DNA from: DATEKX01 sp963726785
GTDB lineage: Bacteria > Acidobacteriota > Blastocatellia > UBA7656
Assembly: GCA_963726785.1 (NCBI GenBank)
Contig: CAVSDJ010000007.1
Span: 2,046,001 to 2,110,000 of the forward strand
DNA: 64,000 nucleotides
Direction of reading: 5' to 3'
Part shown: piece after piece, positions 47,527-57,110 of the stretch
Layout of the letters: the number at the start of each line of letters is the position of its first letter
How positions within the stretch are numbered: position 1 is the stretch's first letter
Position numbers and translations under genes: made by a program
Notes under the pieces: generated by a model
The model's input: only the letters and a program-made list of their open reading frames with translations
What the model was told of the DNA's origin: nothing
Databases searched by the model: none

Positions 47527-49364
47527 ATGAGCAATAAATTCTCACGATGCGCGCGTCTAATATCTCTGGCGCTTGTGATTGCAAGCTTGTGCTCTGCGCC
47601 TCTGAGCGCCATCGTGTGCGGAGACGACAAACCCCCTTCGCAGCAGATCGGTGATAATAAGAGCGAGTCGAAGCAAGACGGTGTAAAGATTGAATTGGAT
47701 GCGTCGGAGTCTTCAACTGCCGAAGCCGCGCAGCCAGCAAACGTCGAAAAAAACCTTCTTCTCGCGACGAGGCCGCGAATGGTTTCATCGCGCCTGAGTG
47801 CGCCGCCTGTCTTTGAAAGCCCTAAACCCGAAGCCGAAAAGCCGAGCGCGAATATTTTAAACACTGTCTGCGCCTCAGCTTTCAAGCGAGCAAAGTCGGC
47901 CCGGCTCTGTCAGCGTGTACTTGATGACCGAATATCGCCGCGACGAAATCAAGTACACGGGCAAGCCCTCGCTCACGCTTCAATTCCCGAATCCCGTGCC
48001 GCCTTTCTCTGTGCCTGACGCTCCGATATTTTTCGTGCCCAGCGCGTTCGAGCCGAACGACGAGCAGTTCGTCGGCTACGCTTCGGCTATCCGTGAAGGA
48101 TTTCGGATATGAAAGACTCCGCTTCGATGCGAATGTCTCGTTCCGATATTCAGCCGACATCGACGGCACGACCGAAGCTTCGCCTTTCATAGGCATCCGC
48201 GACGCATTCCGCCAGCGCAGAATTTTCGAGCCTCTCACTTTTTTCACTGACGTCAGAGGCTTCCTTTCTGATAATAGATCGTCTCAGTTCAGCGTCAGGG
48301 CCGGTCGCCAGTATATTTACAGCGCGGGAACATCTGTCAGAATGGACGGGGCGACGTTCACGGTCAATAATCCTAAATTCGAGCTTGATGTTTACGGCGG
48401 GCGGCGCGTCACTTTCTACTCAGACCCGCGAGAGCGCGGCGTCGGGGGCGGGAATTTTCTGTTCAGGCCCGCCGAGCGGACTACTATCAGGTATGATTTT
48501 CTTCATTACATTGATAACAGTCATAATCTCGAAGTCCGTCACGGGCTTGGCGAGTCGTGGATTTTAGACGGCAGCCTGTTCATGATTGACGAGCATCCTG
48601 TTGACTTGAACATCGGCGCGCACTATTTGCCGCCAGCGGGCAAGACGCGCATCAACTTCAACTTCTTGCAGAAGCTGTCGAGCAACGACTTCTTCTACGA
48701 TCAGACTTTTCGCGCGTTCGCTCGAAACCCTGAGAACCAGATTTTCTTCCGCTTCTTCCCCTTGCCGCCAACGGGTCAGCCGTTCAACGGAAACGGCAGG
48801 CTGAATCTGTTTCAAATAAATCCTTACACTCAATTCTACGTTGACGGCTATCGTTACTTGACGCAGAAATTCGCAGTGGGCGGGACGGCGTGGGTTCGCA
48901 AAGTGAATGACAGAGACGAGGAAGGCCCGTTCGATAATTCGTTCCAGGAGTTTCACGCCAATGCAGACTACTTTCCGACCTCTGCCTTCGAAGTGGGAAG
49001 CGAATATCGCTATCGCCACCTGAGCCGCGAAAACCCCGAACGCGCGCAGTTGTTCTTTGACATCGGGCGCGAAGGCGAGAAAACGTTCCACGAAGTTTAT
49101 GCCAACGGGGCTTATCATTTTCTGAACAGCCGTCTGACGCTTGAGGGCGGGCTGTTTTACCGCCGATTCGATACGCAAAGCCGGTTGATAAGTCTAGACG
49201 GCGCTGACACAACGGGCTATACGGCGGGCGTCAAATTGCGCATTGCTAGAAATTATAAAGTGCTGCTCGAATACGGCTTCGATAGAGAACTGGCATTTCT
49301 GAACCCTGATATTGATTACACTCAACAGTTCAGAGTTCGCTTCGAGTGGAGATTCAATCGCTGA
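47527..49364 (+). CDS. Probable outer-membrane beta-barrel protein, two frameshifts
   Basis: The ATG at 47527 follows GAGGAAGGCTG. A signal peptide (LISLALVIASLCSAPLSA) and a charged, low-complexity region lead to about 470 residues dominated by alternating polar/aromatic strands, such as SVSVYLMTEYRRDEIKYTG, FDANVSFRYSADIDGTTE, FSVRAGRQYIYSAGTSV, YDFLHYIDNSHNLEVRHGLG and the last strand QFRVRFEWRFNR. Frames slip near 47870 and 48100; each time the next frame continues the strand pattern. Total about 612 residues. I do not recognise a named family. Position between a giant cytochrome and a fifteen-haem cytochrome suggests a porin of a porin-cytochrome conduit, analogous to MtrB; that is inference from context and shape, not similarity. 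Confidence 0.72.
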
Positions 49365-49398
49365 CTGTAAGCGCGCAGGCGAAGGAAGACGCTAAGAC

Positions 49399-50832
49399 AT
49401 GAACAGTGAGAGGCTCAAATTCATCATCGTGACACTCTTCGCATTTGTTGGATTGCTGAATCTTTCATTCTGGTTATTCGGCAAAGAGGTGGCCGCCCAG
49501 GCACCCGCGTCGAAAACCTCGCTGTTCAGTCACGATCAGCATCTGAAAGCGGGCCTGGACTGCACAGGTTGTCATAAGCCGACGGCTGAAGGAGAAGCGA
49601 CGCTCGCGCGGCCCGGACACGATTCGTGTAATACGTGCCACCAGCAATGGTTCGAGCCGCAGCTACCCAAGAAAGAATTTTGTACCGTTTGCCACACGAA
49701 CGTTTCGCAGGATCAAATGCCCGGGATGAGCAAGTTCCCGAATTATGAAAAGCCGAGCGCGATTCTGTTCGACTTTTCGCACAAGCTTCACCTTAACGTC
49801 AAAGGCAAGGTGACGCAGGTCGTAGGCCGCAGGGCCGATTGCGACATCTGCCATAAAATAGATGCAGGCGGCGAGAAAGCCACATTCCCGGCTCACAAAG
49901 AATGTGCCGTTTGTCATTCGATAACTGAGATCAAACCGCATCTAGGCGCAGATGCGAAGAACGCGGACTGTCTGGGCTGTCATCAATCGAAAGAGCAGAA
50001 CAATCCCAACTACCATAAAGTCCGGCGTTTCATCATGGACCCGAATAACGCGCGGATAACTCGCGGCGAGCCTCAGGCTCAAATCGTTGATGTGAATAAT
50101 CCGGCGGCGTCATCGGGCAACACGATGATGGGGCGAGACCTGAAATTCTCGCACACGAAACACCTGACCGATGATCGCAATCACGGAATAAGCTGCGAGA
50201 CCTGTCACACGGGGATAGATCAAAAGACTTCCATCGCGCAACTCAACATACCTTCGATGTGGGATTGTACGATGTGCCACGAATCGAATCGCACGCGCAG
50301 CGAGTACCGAATCAGCAAATGTTCAGTTTGTCATACAGAGATCACAGCCGGGCGCAAACCTCGCAATCACACTTTGACAGAAAGGCCATACGATCACACG
50401 GCTGCCTTTCGCACACGTCACGCAGATGCGGCGCGCGCGACGGATTCCAAGTGCGCTTTCTGCCACGAATTCGTTTCAAGCCCCCGTGTGCGAATGGAAT
50501 CTGTTGCGAGAACCGAAGAGAGGCCGCGCCCGTCAGGCGGCAATTGCGACGAATGCCATAGCGTTATGAAGCCGAAGTCGCACACGATAAGATGGCGCAG
50601 CGACCTGCATGGGCGCATGGCCGCGATGAATCGAATGAACTGCACGGTCTGTCATCAATCTGATTTCTGCATACGCTGTCACGATCAACGACCGCGCAGT
50701 CATAATCCTATAAATGCTTTTGTGAATGGCGGGCACCGCTTCCTGGCTCAAGTCAACCAGCGGAGTTGTTTCGTTTGCCACGATTACGCACAAACTTGCC
50801 AGAGATGCCACAGCCCTACTCTGAGGGAATGA
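49399..50832 (+). CDS. Fifteen-haem periplasmic c-type cytochrome
   Basis: 477 residues in an intact frame. An N-terminal signal or anchor (FIIVTLFAFVGLLNLSFWLF) is followed by fifteen CXXCH motifs: CTGCH, CNTCH, CTVCH, CDICH, CAVCH, CLGCH, CETCH, CTMCH, CSVCH, CAFCH, CDECH, CTVCH, CIRCH, CFVCH and CQRCH. Histidine-rich strings before them (LFSHDQHLKAG, FDFSHKLHLN, LKFSHTKHL) suit bis-histidine ligation as in c3/NapC-like and MtrA-like cytochromes. One haem per 32 residues is dense enough for an electron wire. It begins 34 bases after the beta-barrel gene, so the two are probably co-transcribed and could form one outer-membrane complex. It ends the cytochrome cluster. Confidence 0.92.
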   Translation: MNSERLKFIIVTLFAFVGLLNLSFWLFGKEVAAQAPASKTSLFSHDQHLKAGLDCTGCHKPTAEGEATLARPGHDSCNTCHQQWFEPQLPKKEFCTVCHTNVSQDQMPGMSKFPNYEKPSAILFDFSHKLHLNVKGKVTQVVGRRADCDICHKIDAGGEKATFPAHKECAVCHSITEIKPHLGADAKNADCLGCHQSKEQNNPNYHKVRRFIMDPNNARITRGEPQAQIVDVNNPAASSGNTMMGRDLKFSHTKHLTDDRNHGISCETCHTGIDQKTSIAQLNIPSMWDCTMCHESNRTRSEYRISKCSVCHTEITAGRKPRNHTLTERPYDHTAAFRTRHADAARATDSKCAFCHEFVSSPRVRMESVARTEERPRPSGGNCDECHSVMKPKSHTIRWRSDLHGRMAAMNRMNCTVCHQSDFCIRCHDQRPRSHNPINAFVNGGHRFLAQVNQRSCFVCHDYAQTCQRCHSPTLRE

Positions 50833-50880
50833 TCTGACTGCGAATACAATCCACATAAATTTACAGATTTATTAGTTATT

Positions 50881-51074
50881 CAGCCGCGTCAGCGGCTGAA
50901 TAAGTTTAGCCGTGTGCTTTAGCGCACGGAAATAGTAGGAGTAAGCAAACTCGTCGCGTCAGCGACGGCTGAAAAATCCGTTGCCTTCAATCGTCGCTGA
51001 CGCGACGAGAAGGGAATGACTATTATTCTCCGTGCACTGAAGTACACGGCTAAACTCATATGCCGCTACGCGGC
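50881..51074. repeat. Hairpin array forming a long inverted repeat, family G
   Basis: Six stem-loops follow one another: 50881-50898, 50910-50929, 50952-50967, 50992-51007, 51030-51049 and 51062-51074. Three have a GTCA or TGAC loop with different arms (CAGCCGC or CGTCGC). Two have CTTTAG or CTGAAG centres between CCGTG and CACGG. The left and right halves also pair with each other (for example AGTTTAGCCGTGT with ACACGGCTAAACT), about 70 bases per arm. It lies between convergent genes and may end transcription on both sides. The rest of the 268-base gap has no gene. Confidence 0.85.
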
Positions 51075-51100
51075 AAGTAGGGCTGAGTAATTACCAAATC

Positions 51101-54100
51101 TTACGGAAGCGACTGGAATCTTCTGACCGGCAAAACGACCACGCGCCTCGTCGTGTTTTGTAGTGACTGTGCTGATGCGGCGCTCGCACCCAATTGCGCC
51201 GTAATGCTGTCGCTTGAACGCGGGTCGGATACTTTCACCCTCACGCTTGCGACCTCCGGGTGGCTCTCCGCCCCTGTGAACTTCTGCGTAACGACTATGC
51301 TCTGACCTTTGATTATATTGCTCTGGCTGATCGGTTGAGTCAGGTCTACGTCGAATGCCTGCTCGACCAGTTGCCCGTTGCCGTCCAGAAACTCGAACCT
51401 CGCGAGATTCACATCCAGATCGGCATCGAATATGCCAAATATAACTGTGAACTCGTCGCCTGATTTCGTGAAAACGGCTCGCTTGGGCTGGCGCGCGTCG
51501 TCCGGGTTTATTAGCCGCACATCTCTTGAGACTCGCCCCACCAGATTTATCACAATCGGCTCGATCCCGTTTTGCTTGAATGTTATTTTAGACGTTACTG
51601 TATCGGGCAATACATCGGCTGCCGCTAGCCCGCTCGTCTTGCCGGTTGATACCGGTATCACCGGTTTGAACAGAACGCGGAAGCTGCGCGACTGTCCTGT
51701 CGGAATAGATACAACTGTGCCAACGCCGAGGTCTGTCTCCGATTGATTACTGACGACCTTGACAGAGAACGTCTTGCTGTCATCAGGGTTGGTGATCTTC
51801 CCGTTTGTGACATCGCTTCCCGTCCGCATGATCGAATCGAGCGCCAGGTTGATCGTCGCGCAGCCGATGTTTTCTATCGTGAAGGTGCCGTCGCAATCGC
51901 AGCCTTTCGGCGGCTTCTTGGTTTTTCTACTGGCTTCGGCGGGGCCGAAACTGAGCAATGCCGCATTGTTTTCAAGCGTGACCCGTGCCGATGCAGGGCT
52001 GTTGACCGTTACGGTGAAAGCGCAGTTGCCGGTCTCGCCCTTTTCATTGCTCGCGACGCAATTGACGGTTGTAACGCCTGCCGGAAAAGTAGAGCCGGAA
52101 GGCGGCAAGCAGGTCACGGTCGCGCCGAGCAAAGTATCGTTGACAGTCGGCGAAGGGTACTCGACGACAGTCAGGCATTTGCCTGCGTCGGCGTTTCTAA
52201 TGATGTTGCCCGGACAGATGATGGCGGGCGGGGCGTCAGAAACAATGACTGTGGCGGTCGCCGAGTTATTGGCAGAGTTGTCTTCCGGCGCGGACGAACT
52301 GATGGTGGCGGTGTTGCCGATCAGCGTGCCATTGGGCAAAGGAGTTATCACGGTAGTGACAAAAGTTATGGTCGCCTGTGCGCCAGCGGACAGCGCCGCA
52401 AAAGTGACACTGCGATTATTGCCCGAACCGGAGCAAACCCCGTTGCCTGTTGTAGAACAGGATACGAACGACACGGAGCTTGGCAGGCTATCCAATACCG
52501 TTACATTGCTGGCCGGGATCGAGCCGTTATTGATGGCGGTTATCTTATAAGTCAGGGTGTCGCCGGGTTTGACAACGCCCGGCGAAGCAGTCTTGCTGAT
52601 TGCCAGGTCAAAGCCTGATAAGTCAGGCGCGCACTTAGAGAATTCGGAAGTGTTGCCTGAGGGGTCAGTAGCAGTCATCGTCACCGGGAGACTGAATTGG
52701 CCGGGGAACGAGAAGCTGATATGGCGTTGCCAGCCGCATCGGTTTGGATGGTCCGAGTGCCGATCAATTGCTGGCCTTCGCCGAAACCCGAATCGTCGCA
52801 GTTAGAGTTGGAGAAAAACTGTAGGGTGAAAGTAGTATTGGGAGTGCTGTTGAAGGTTCCCTGTATAATCGTGCTTGCAAGAACAACCGTGGCCGAAGTC
52901 AATAGAGGGAAGTTTTGCAGGTTGTTCGCGCCCGCGTCCGTGTCGCCCGCGTCATTGGCGGTCGCTCCGTCACCGCCGAGATCAATTCCGAGAAGCGAGT
53001 TTGAGAAGATGGAATTAGACAAGATGGAGTTGCCGGTTCCTGAAACGACTTCCACACCGTTAGCGCCGTTGAAGGCTATGACATTGCCTGCATTGGAAGC
53101 CAGCCCTCCAATAGTATTGCCTGCCGCGCCGAAGTCGATTTCCACGCCATCACTGCCATTGCCTATTGCGGCAGAACCGCTCGCATCTGTGCCAATGAAG
53201 TTACCTTGAACCGTATTGTTGTTTGTGCCGACGTTGGCGATTTGTACGCCAATGTTTTCGTTGCCCGAAATAACATTGCGCGCAGCATCACTGATTCCGC
53301 CGACAGTATTATTGGTCGCTTCCGCGCTAATTATAACACCCACGCGCCCGTTGCCGAGGTCGGCAGTTCCATTTACGTCCGTGCCTATGAAGTTGCCTTG
53401 TATAAGGTTGTTGCTCGATCCTGCGCTGGCAATCTGCACGCCATCAATGTCGTTGCCAGAGATGACATTACGAGCGCCTGCCGCAGTTCCCCCAACGAGA
53501 TTATTCGAGCCGATTATTAGCATACCTCCAAGCTTATTTCCCAAGGCGACTGTCCCTGATACATCCGTGCCGATGAAATTGCCCTGCGTAATGTTTCCGT
53601 CGCCTAGAATAGTAAGCCCTCGGTCTGCGCCGCCCGATAATACGTTGCGCGCTCCGGCGACAGTGCCGCCAATTGTATTGCCGTTCGCGCCGTTAATGAA
53701 TACCCCGGCAAAACCATTATGGATTTCAACAGTGCCTGACGAGTCTGTGCCGATGAAGTTGCCTTGAACGAAGTTGCCGGTCGCGCCTTGATCAATGGTA
53801 ACGCCCTCGGCACCATTGCCAGAGATCACGTTGCGTGCGCCTGCCGCAGTCCCTCCAATTATATTATTCACTCCGACCGATAGGTGCACACCACTGCCAG
53901 CATTGCCCAGGTCAGCAGTCCCGGACGCGTCCGTGCCGATTAAATTGCCTTGCACTATATTGCCTATAGCAAGACTGCTGCCGATGGCTATACCCTCCCC
54001 GCCATTGCCCGAAATAACGTTACCCGCGCCTGCCGCCGTGCCTCCGATGGTGTTGCCCGGTCCAAATATAATTACGCCTAACACAGCATTAGGTATAGCA

Positions 54101-56244
54101 GTCGTGCCCGCCGAATTTGTGCCGATGAAATTGCCCTGCACCAGATTAGCGGTCGTCTCGCCGCCGCCAATCAAAATCCCGAATATATCGTTGCCCGAAA
54201 TAACATTACGCGCAGCCGCTGTGACTCCGCCGATAGTATTGTCTGCTCCGACTGCGACATGTACTCCAAAGCCCACATTGCCCAGATCAACAGAGCCGGT
54301 TATATCTGTGCCAATAAGATTGCCTTGAATCAAGTTCCCATTGCTGTTTGAGTTGAACAGCAAGACTCCGGATGAATTAAGCCCACTGCTGCCATTGGCT
54401 GATAGGAGATTGCCAGCGTTCGGCGCTCCGATGACGTTGTTTGCGCCGTTAACCAACACTCCCGCCTGCCCGTTGCCTATAGCTGTTGTACCGTTAAGGT
54501 CTGTTCCTATGAAATTGAAGACAACATTATTGTTGTTGCTTCCTAAGGCAATCGCGCTCCCGCTGCAACGGTTAATCACAAGCCCCAACACTGTGCTGTT
54601 TCCGGCTCCTATAATCAGCGCATTGCCATTTGTTGCTGTTCCGTTCAACTCAACAATAGGCTGACCCGTAGCGCCCGGTTGCGTCGTGCCGTCTATCAGT
54701 ACCGGATCAATGATTGTTGGCAGAGTCGTGGGCAAGTTGATCGTAACCGGCCCAACGCCTATGTTGAAAGCAATCGTGTCCAGTCCCGGATTGCTGTTGG
54801 CGCTATTTATAGCCTCAGTTAATGAGCCTACGCCTACAGGACTCGTGGTGACTACGGTGAAGGTCATCATCGCCTGCGGAATCATCACTGACGGATTAGT
54901 CTGGCCGCTTCTTAAAATCACTAGATTGTCGAGCGCACTTCTGTTCAATCGAATCGGGAGCGCGGCTACAGGACTGCCCTCGACATCAAACGCCGCAATT
55001 TTGCGAGAAGCAGATGCGGAGCCTGCTTTGTTCTGATTCTGAGCATACGGGTCGTCTGCGATGATCTGCATTTGATGAGCGGTTGAATCTATCGCTACTA
55101 GGCTGTCGGTCTGGGCACACGATACGCGCGCTCGCACGAGTTCTGTCGAATGCGCGTTTAGAGCTAAAGATTGCTCCTTCCATTTATTTATCTGATCGCT
55201 CTTTTTCTTTTTTGCCTCAGATTGACCGAGCAGATGCAGAGCGCCATCGCCGGTCAATACGGCGAGACTCGATTTATTTTTATCAATGAAACTGCCTATG
55301 GTGATTGATCGAACGGCAGAAGCAAAACGGCGTTTACTGCTGCGGGCTTGTTTTGTTTTATTGTCTCTCCCGTATACGACGAGCGCATCCTTGCCTGCTG
55401 CGACGGCAAAGTCCATCAGGCGGTCATCATCCAGCTTTCCGAGCGCCAGAGCCGTAGCCTCAGCAGACAGGTTGAATGCCTCAGGAGTGGCTCTGGAAGC
55501 CCCTTCTAGGCTTTCGTACACCAGCGCCTTCGGGCCACCGGATGCAAGAATGCCGACAACTATGTCCTCAAGTCCGTCAGCGCGATTCAGCTCTCCGGTC
55601 GCAAGCGCAGTCACCGCGCCCGGCAGTTCAATCCTTTTCGTTGCGCCGAAACCGGCCTGCCCATTTCCCTCTAATATGAAGAGCGCGTTGCTTCCGCGCG
55701 AAGCGACGATTAAATCCTGATGGCCGTTTGCGTCGAAGTCTCCCGTGCCGACGAAATCGGGCGCTTGCGGCAACTCGAATACTTTTGCGGCAGACAGGAA
55801 TGGCGCATCCGTGAACTGGCCTTCGGCTTTGCGCCGTTGCGCCTGCGAGGTGTTAGGATAGATTGCATCTCGATTGCCTCTATGCAAAGTGATGATGCCG
55901 CCGCCCGGCGCTCTATACGCGCAGATCAAATCCGGCACGCCGTCTTCGTCAAAATCAGCAGAGGCCAAAGCTGCGGGCGAGGCGAGATTGTTTTCAATAG
56001 CAGCGCGAGCCTGCTCTGTCCCTTCGTAATCGGTTATCAGGTCGTGACCGTTGCTGAGGCTGATAGAAGGAGTGACGCGCGTGTTTGAGTGTATGCTTAT
56101 ATCATCGCTCAATTGCGCCAGTCGAATCGGCGGATTGGATTTGGTTCTGTCGGCTGAAGCTGTTGCTTTGTAGAGCAGAATAGAAGAACCCAGTACAGCG
56201 ACAAGTAAGAGAGCGGATTTCATCAGTGTATTGTTCTTGCTCAT
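51101..56244 (-). CDS. Giant secreted FG-GAP / beta-helix / DUF11 / HYR surface protein, frameshifted
   Basis: About 1714 residues from the ATG at 56244. A signal peptide (SALLLVAVLGSSILLYKATA) precedes FG-GAP/VCBS-like repeats (DFDEDGVPDLICAYRAPGGG, GDFDANGHQDLIVASRG). A domain starting FTVVTTSPVGVGSLTEAINS follows, then a right-handed beta-helix of about ten units of 60-70 residues with NVISGN, VQGNFIGTD-SGT and NTIGG motifs. Two close frame changes near 52690-52710 interrupt the chain before a DUF11 domain (DLAISKTASPGVVKPGDTLT), a HYR domain (PAIICPGNIIRNADAGKC) and a beta-rich C-terminus. The layout is that of a cell-surface or secreted adhesin or polysaccharide-interacting protein. It is transcribed away from the exopolysaccharide genes. 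No enzyme motif was found. Confidence 0.87.
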
Positions 56245-56447
56245 AATCTCCCACCCCTGAGTCTCGCAAGTTTAAGGCTTGCCAAGCTTATTACTAGTCA
56301 ATTCGGAAGTAAAGAAATTCTTGTAATTTCATCAAAAGTAAAACAGATGTGAGATAGCCGAAATTGCTGTGATGACAGGCTTCCTGCTGCGCCTGGAACG
56401 CGGCGACATTTTGAAATCATATTTTTTTTTGTAAAGAGGAAGAGGTT
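56245..56447. other. Divergent intergenic region before the exopolysaccharide locus
   Basis: This 200-base space separates the minus-strand beta-helix gene from plus-strand genes. It is AT-rich with a run of nine T near 56422-56430. No repeat family or clear promoter was identified. Confidence 0.4.
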
Positions 56448-56579
56448 ATGGGTTTAGATATTTATGTGAGGCTTGCGCGAAAACAACTATGGGGAAAGTA
56501 TGAGTCAACGACACGGTCCGAAGCGCGATCACACCTGAGACAATCCTGCCAGCGAAGAAGTAAAAACCGTGTCGGTTGA
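56448..56579 (+). CDS. Possible short leader-like ORF
   Basis: An ATG at 56448 follows a strong AAGAGGAAGAGG site. It encodes 43 residues (MGLDIYVRLARKQLWGKYES and a basic tail), ending at the TGA at 56577-56579, which overlaps the GTG start of the next gene. The good ribosome site and overlap suggest translation coupled to the next gene. No family is recognised; it could also be a frame-shifted true start of that gene. Confidence 0.3.
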   Translation: MGLDIYVRLARKQLWGKYESTTRSEARSHLRQSCQRRSKNRVG

Positions 56580-56988
56580 GCAGAAACCAGCAAAGCAAAT
56601 GTTAAGTGAAAGGCTCTCCAGTCAATTTGAATTCGTGAAAAAGTATTCCCTTATGCCTGGATACGCAATCTTCAAGAGTGAATTCATAACAGCAACCTGC
56701 TCGATTAAAAGAGTCATTGCAAAGGCTTTCTTATGCTTGCTTATGATTGGAATAAGCCCTTTCTGCATTGCAAGGGCAAATACTCTGCCGGAAGCGAACG
56801 GGGTTGCCAGCGCCGAAATGAAAGCATCAGCCTCAATCGATGCCAGGGTCGGCGACCAGCGAAGCGTCGCCGAATCGAACAGGGCTGCAAGCAAACAGCT
56901 TGAGCCTCTGATGCTGTTCTTACTTGGAACTATGCTTCTGTCCATAGGAGCAGCTATTAAGCTTGCAGGAACTAGAAATCATAGATGA
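56569..56988 (+). CDS. Small exported protein with C-terminal sorting-like tail
   Basis: Up to 139 residues from the GTG at 56569; ATG codons at 56599 and 56653 are alternative starts. A hydrophobic segment (AKAFLCLLMIGISPFCIARA) looks like a signal peptide, followed by a short polar region rich in Ala, Ser, Asp and Glu. The end reads LEPLMLFLLGTMLLSIGAAI then KLAGTRNHR: a proline-containing motif, a hydrophobic stretch and a basic tail. This is the shape of PEP-CTERM-type exosortase signals, though the box is LEP rather than PEP. It stands 120 bases before exopolysaccharide genes of a type found with exosortase systems. No exosortase is in the window. Function unknown. Confidence 0.55.
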   Translation: MSVEQKPAKQMLSERLSSQFEFVKKYSLMPGYAIFKSEFITATCSIKRVIAKAFLCLLMIGISPFCIARANTLPEANGVASAEMKASASIDARVGDQRSVAESNRAASKQLEPLMLFLLGTMLLSIGAAIKLAGTRNHR

Positions 56989-57110
56989 GTTTCAACCTCG
57001 ATACACGGTGGTTAATGACGGAAGCACGGCGAGCAGAAACCAGCAACCAATGACGGGCTTTGGGTTCGGCGCGCCGCTAGAAAACAAAAAGCAAACTAAA
57101 AGAGGTGGAT

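Noticed and set aside
51743..54328. Long plus-strand frames opposite the beta-helix gene
   Set aside because: They arise from periodic codon structure of the repeated minus-strand units and have low-complexity Pro/Val/Leu translation without domains.
52900..54700. Possible CRISPR or satellite array
   Set aside because: The periodicity matches 60-70 residue beta-helix units of an open coding frame; no identical short repeats with spacers.
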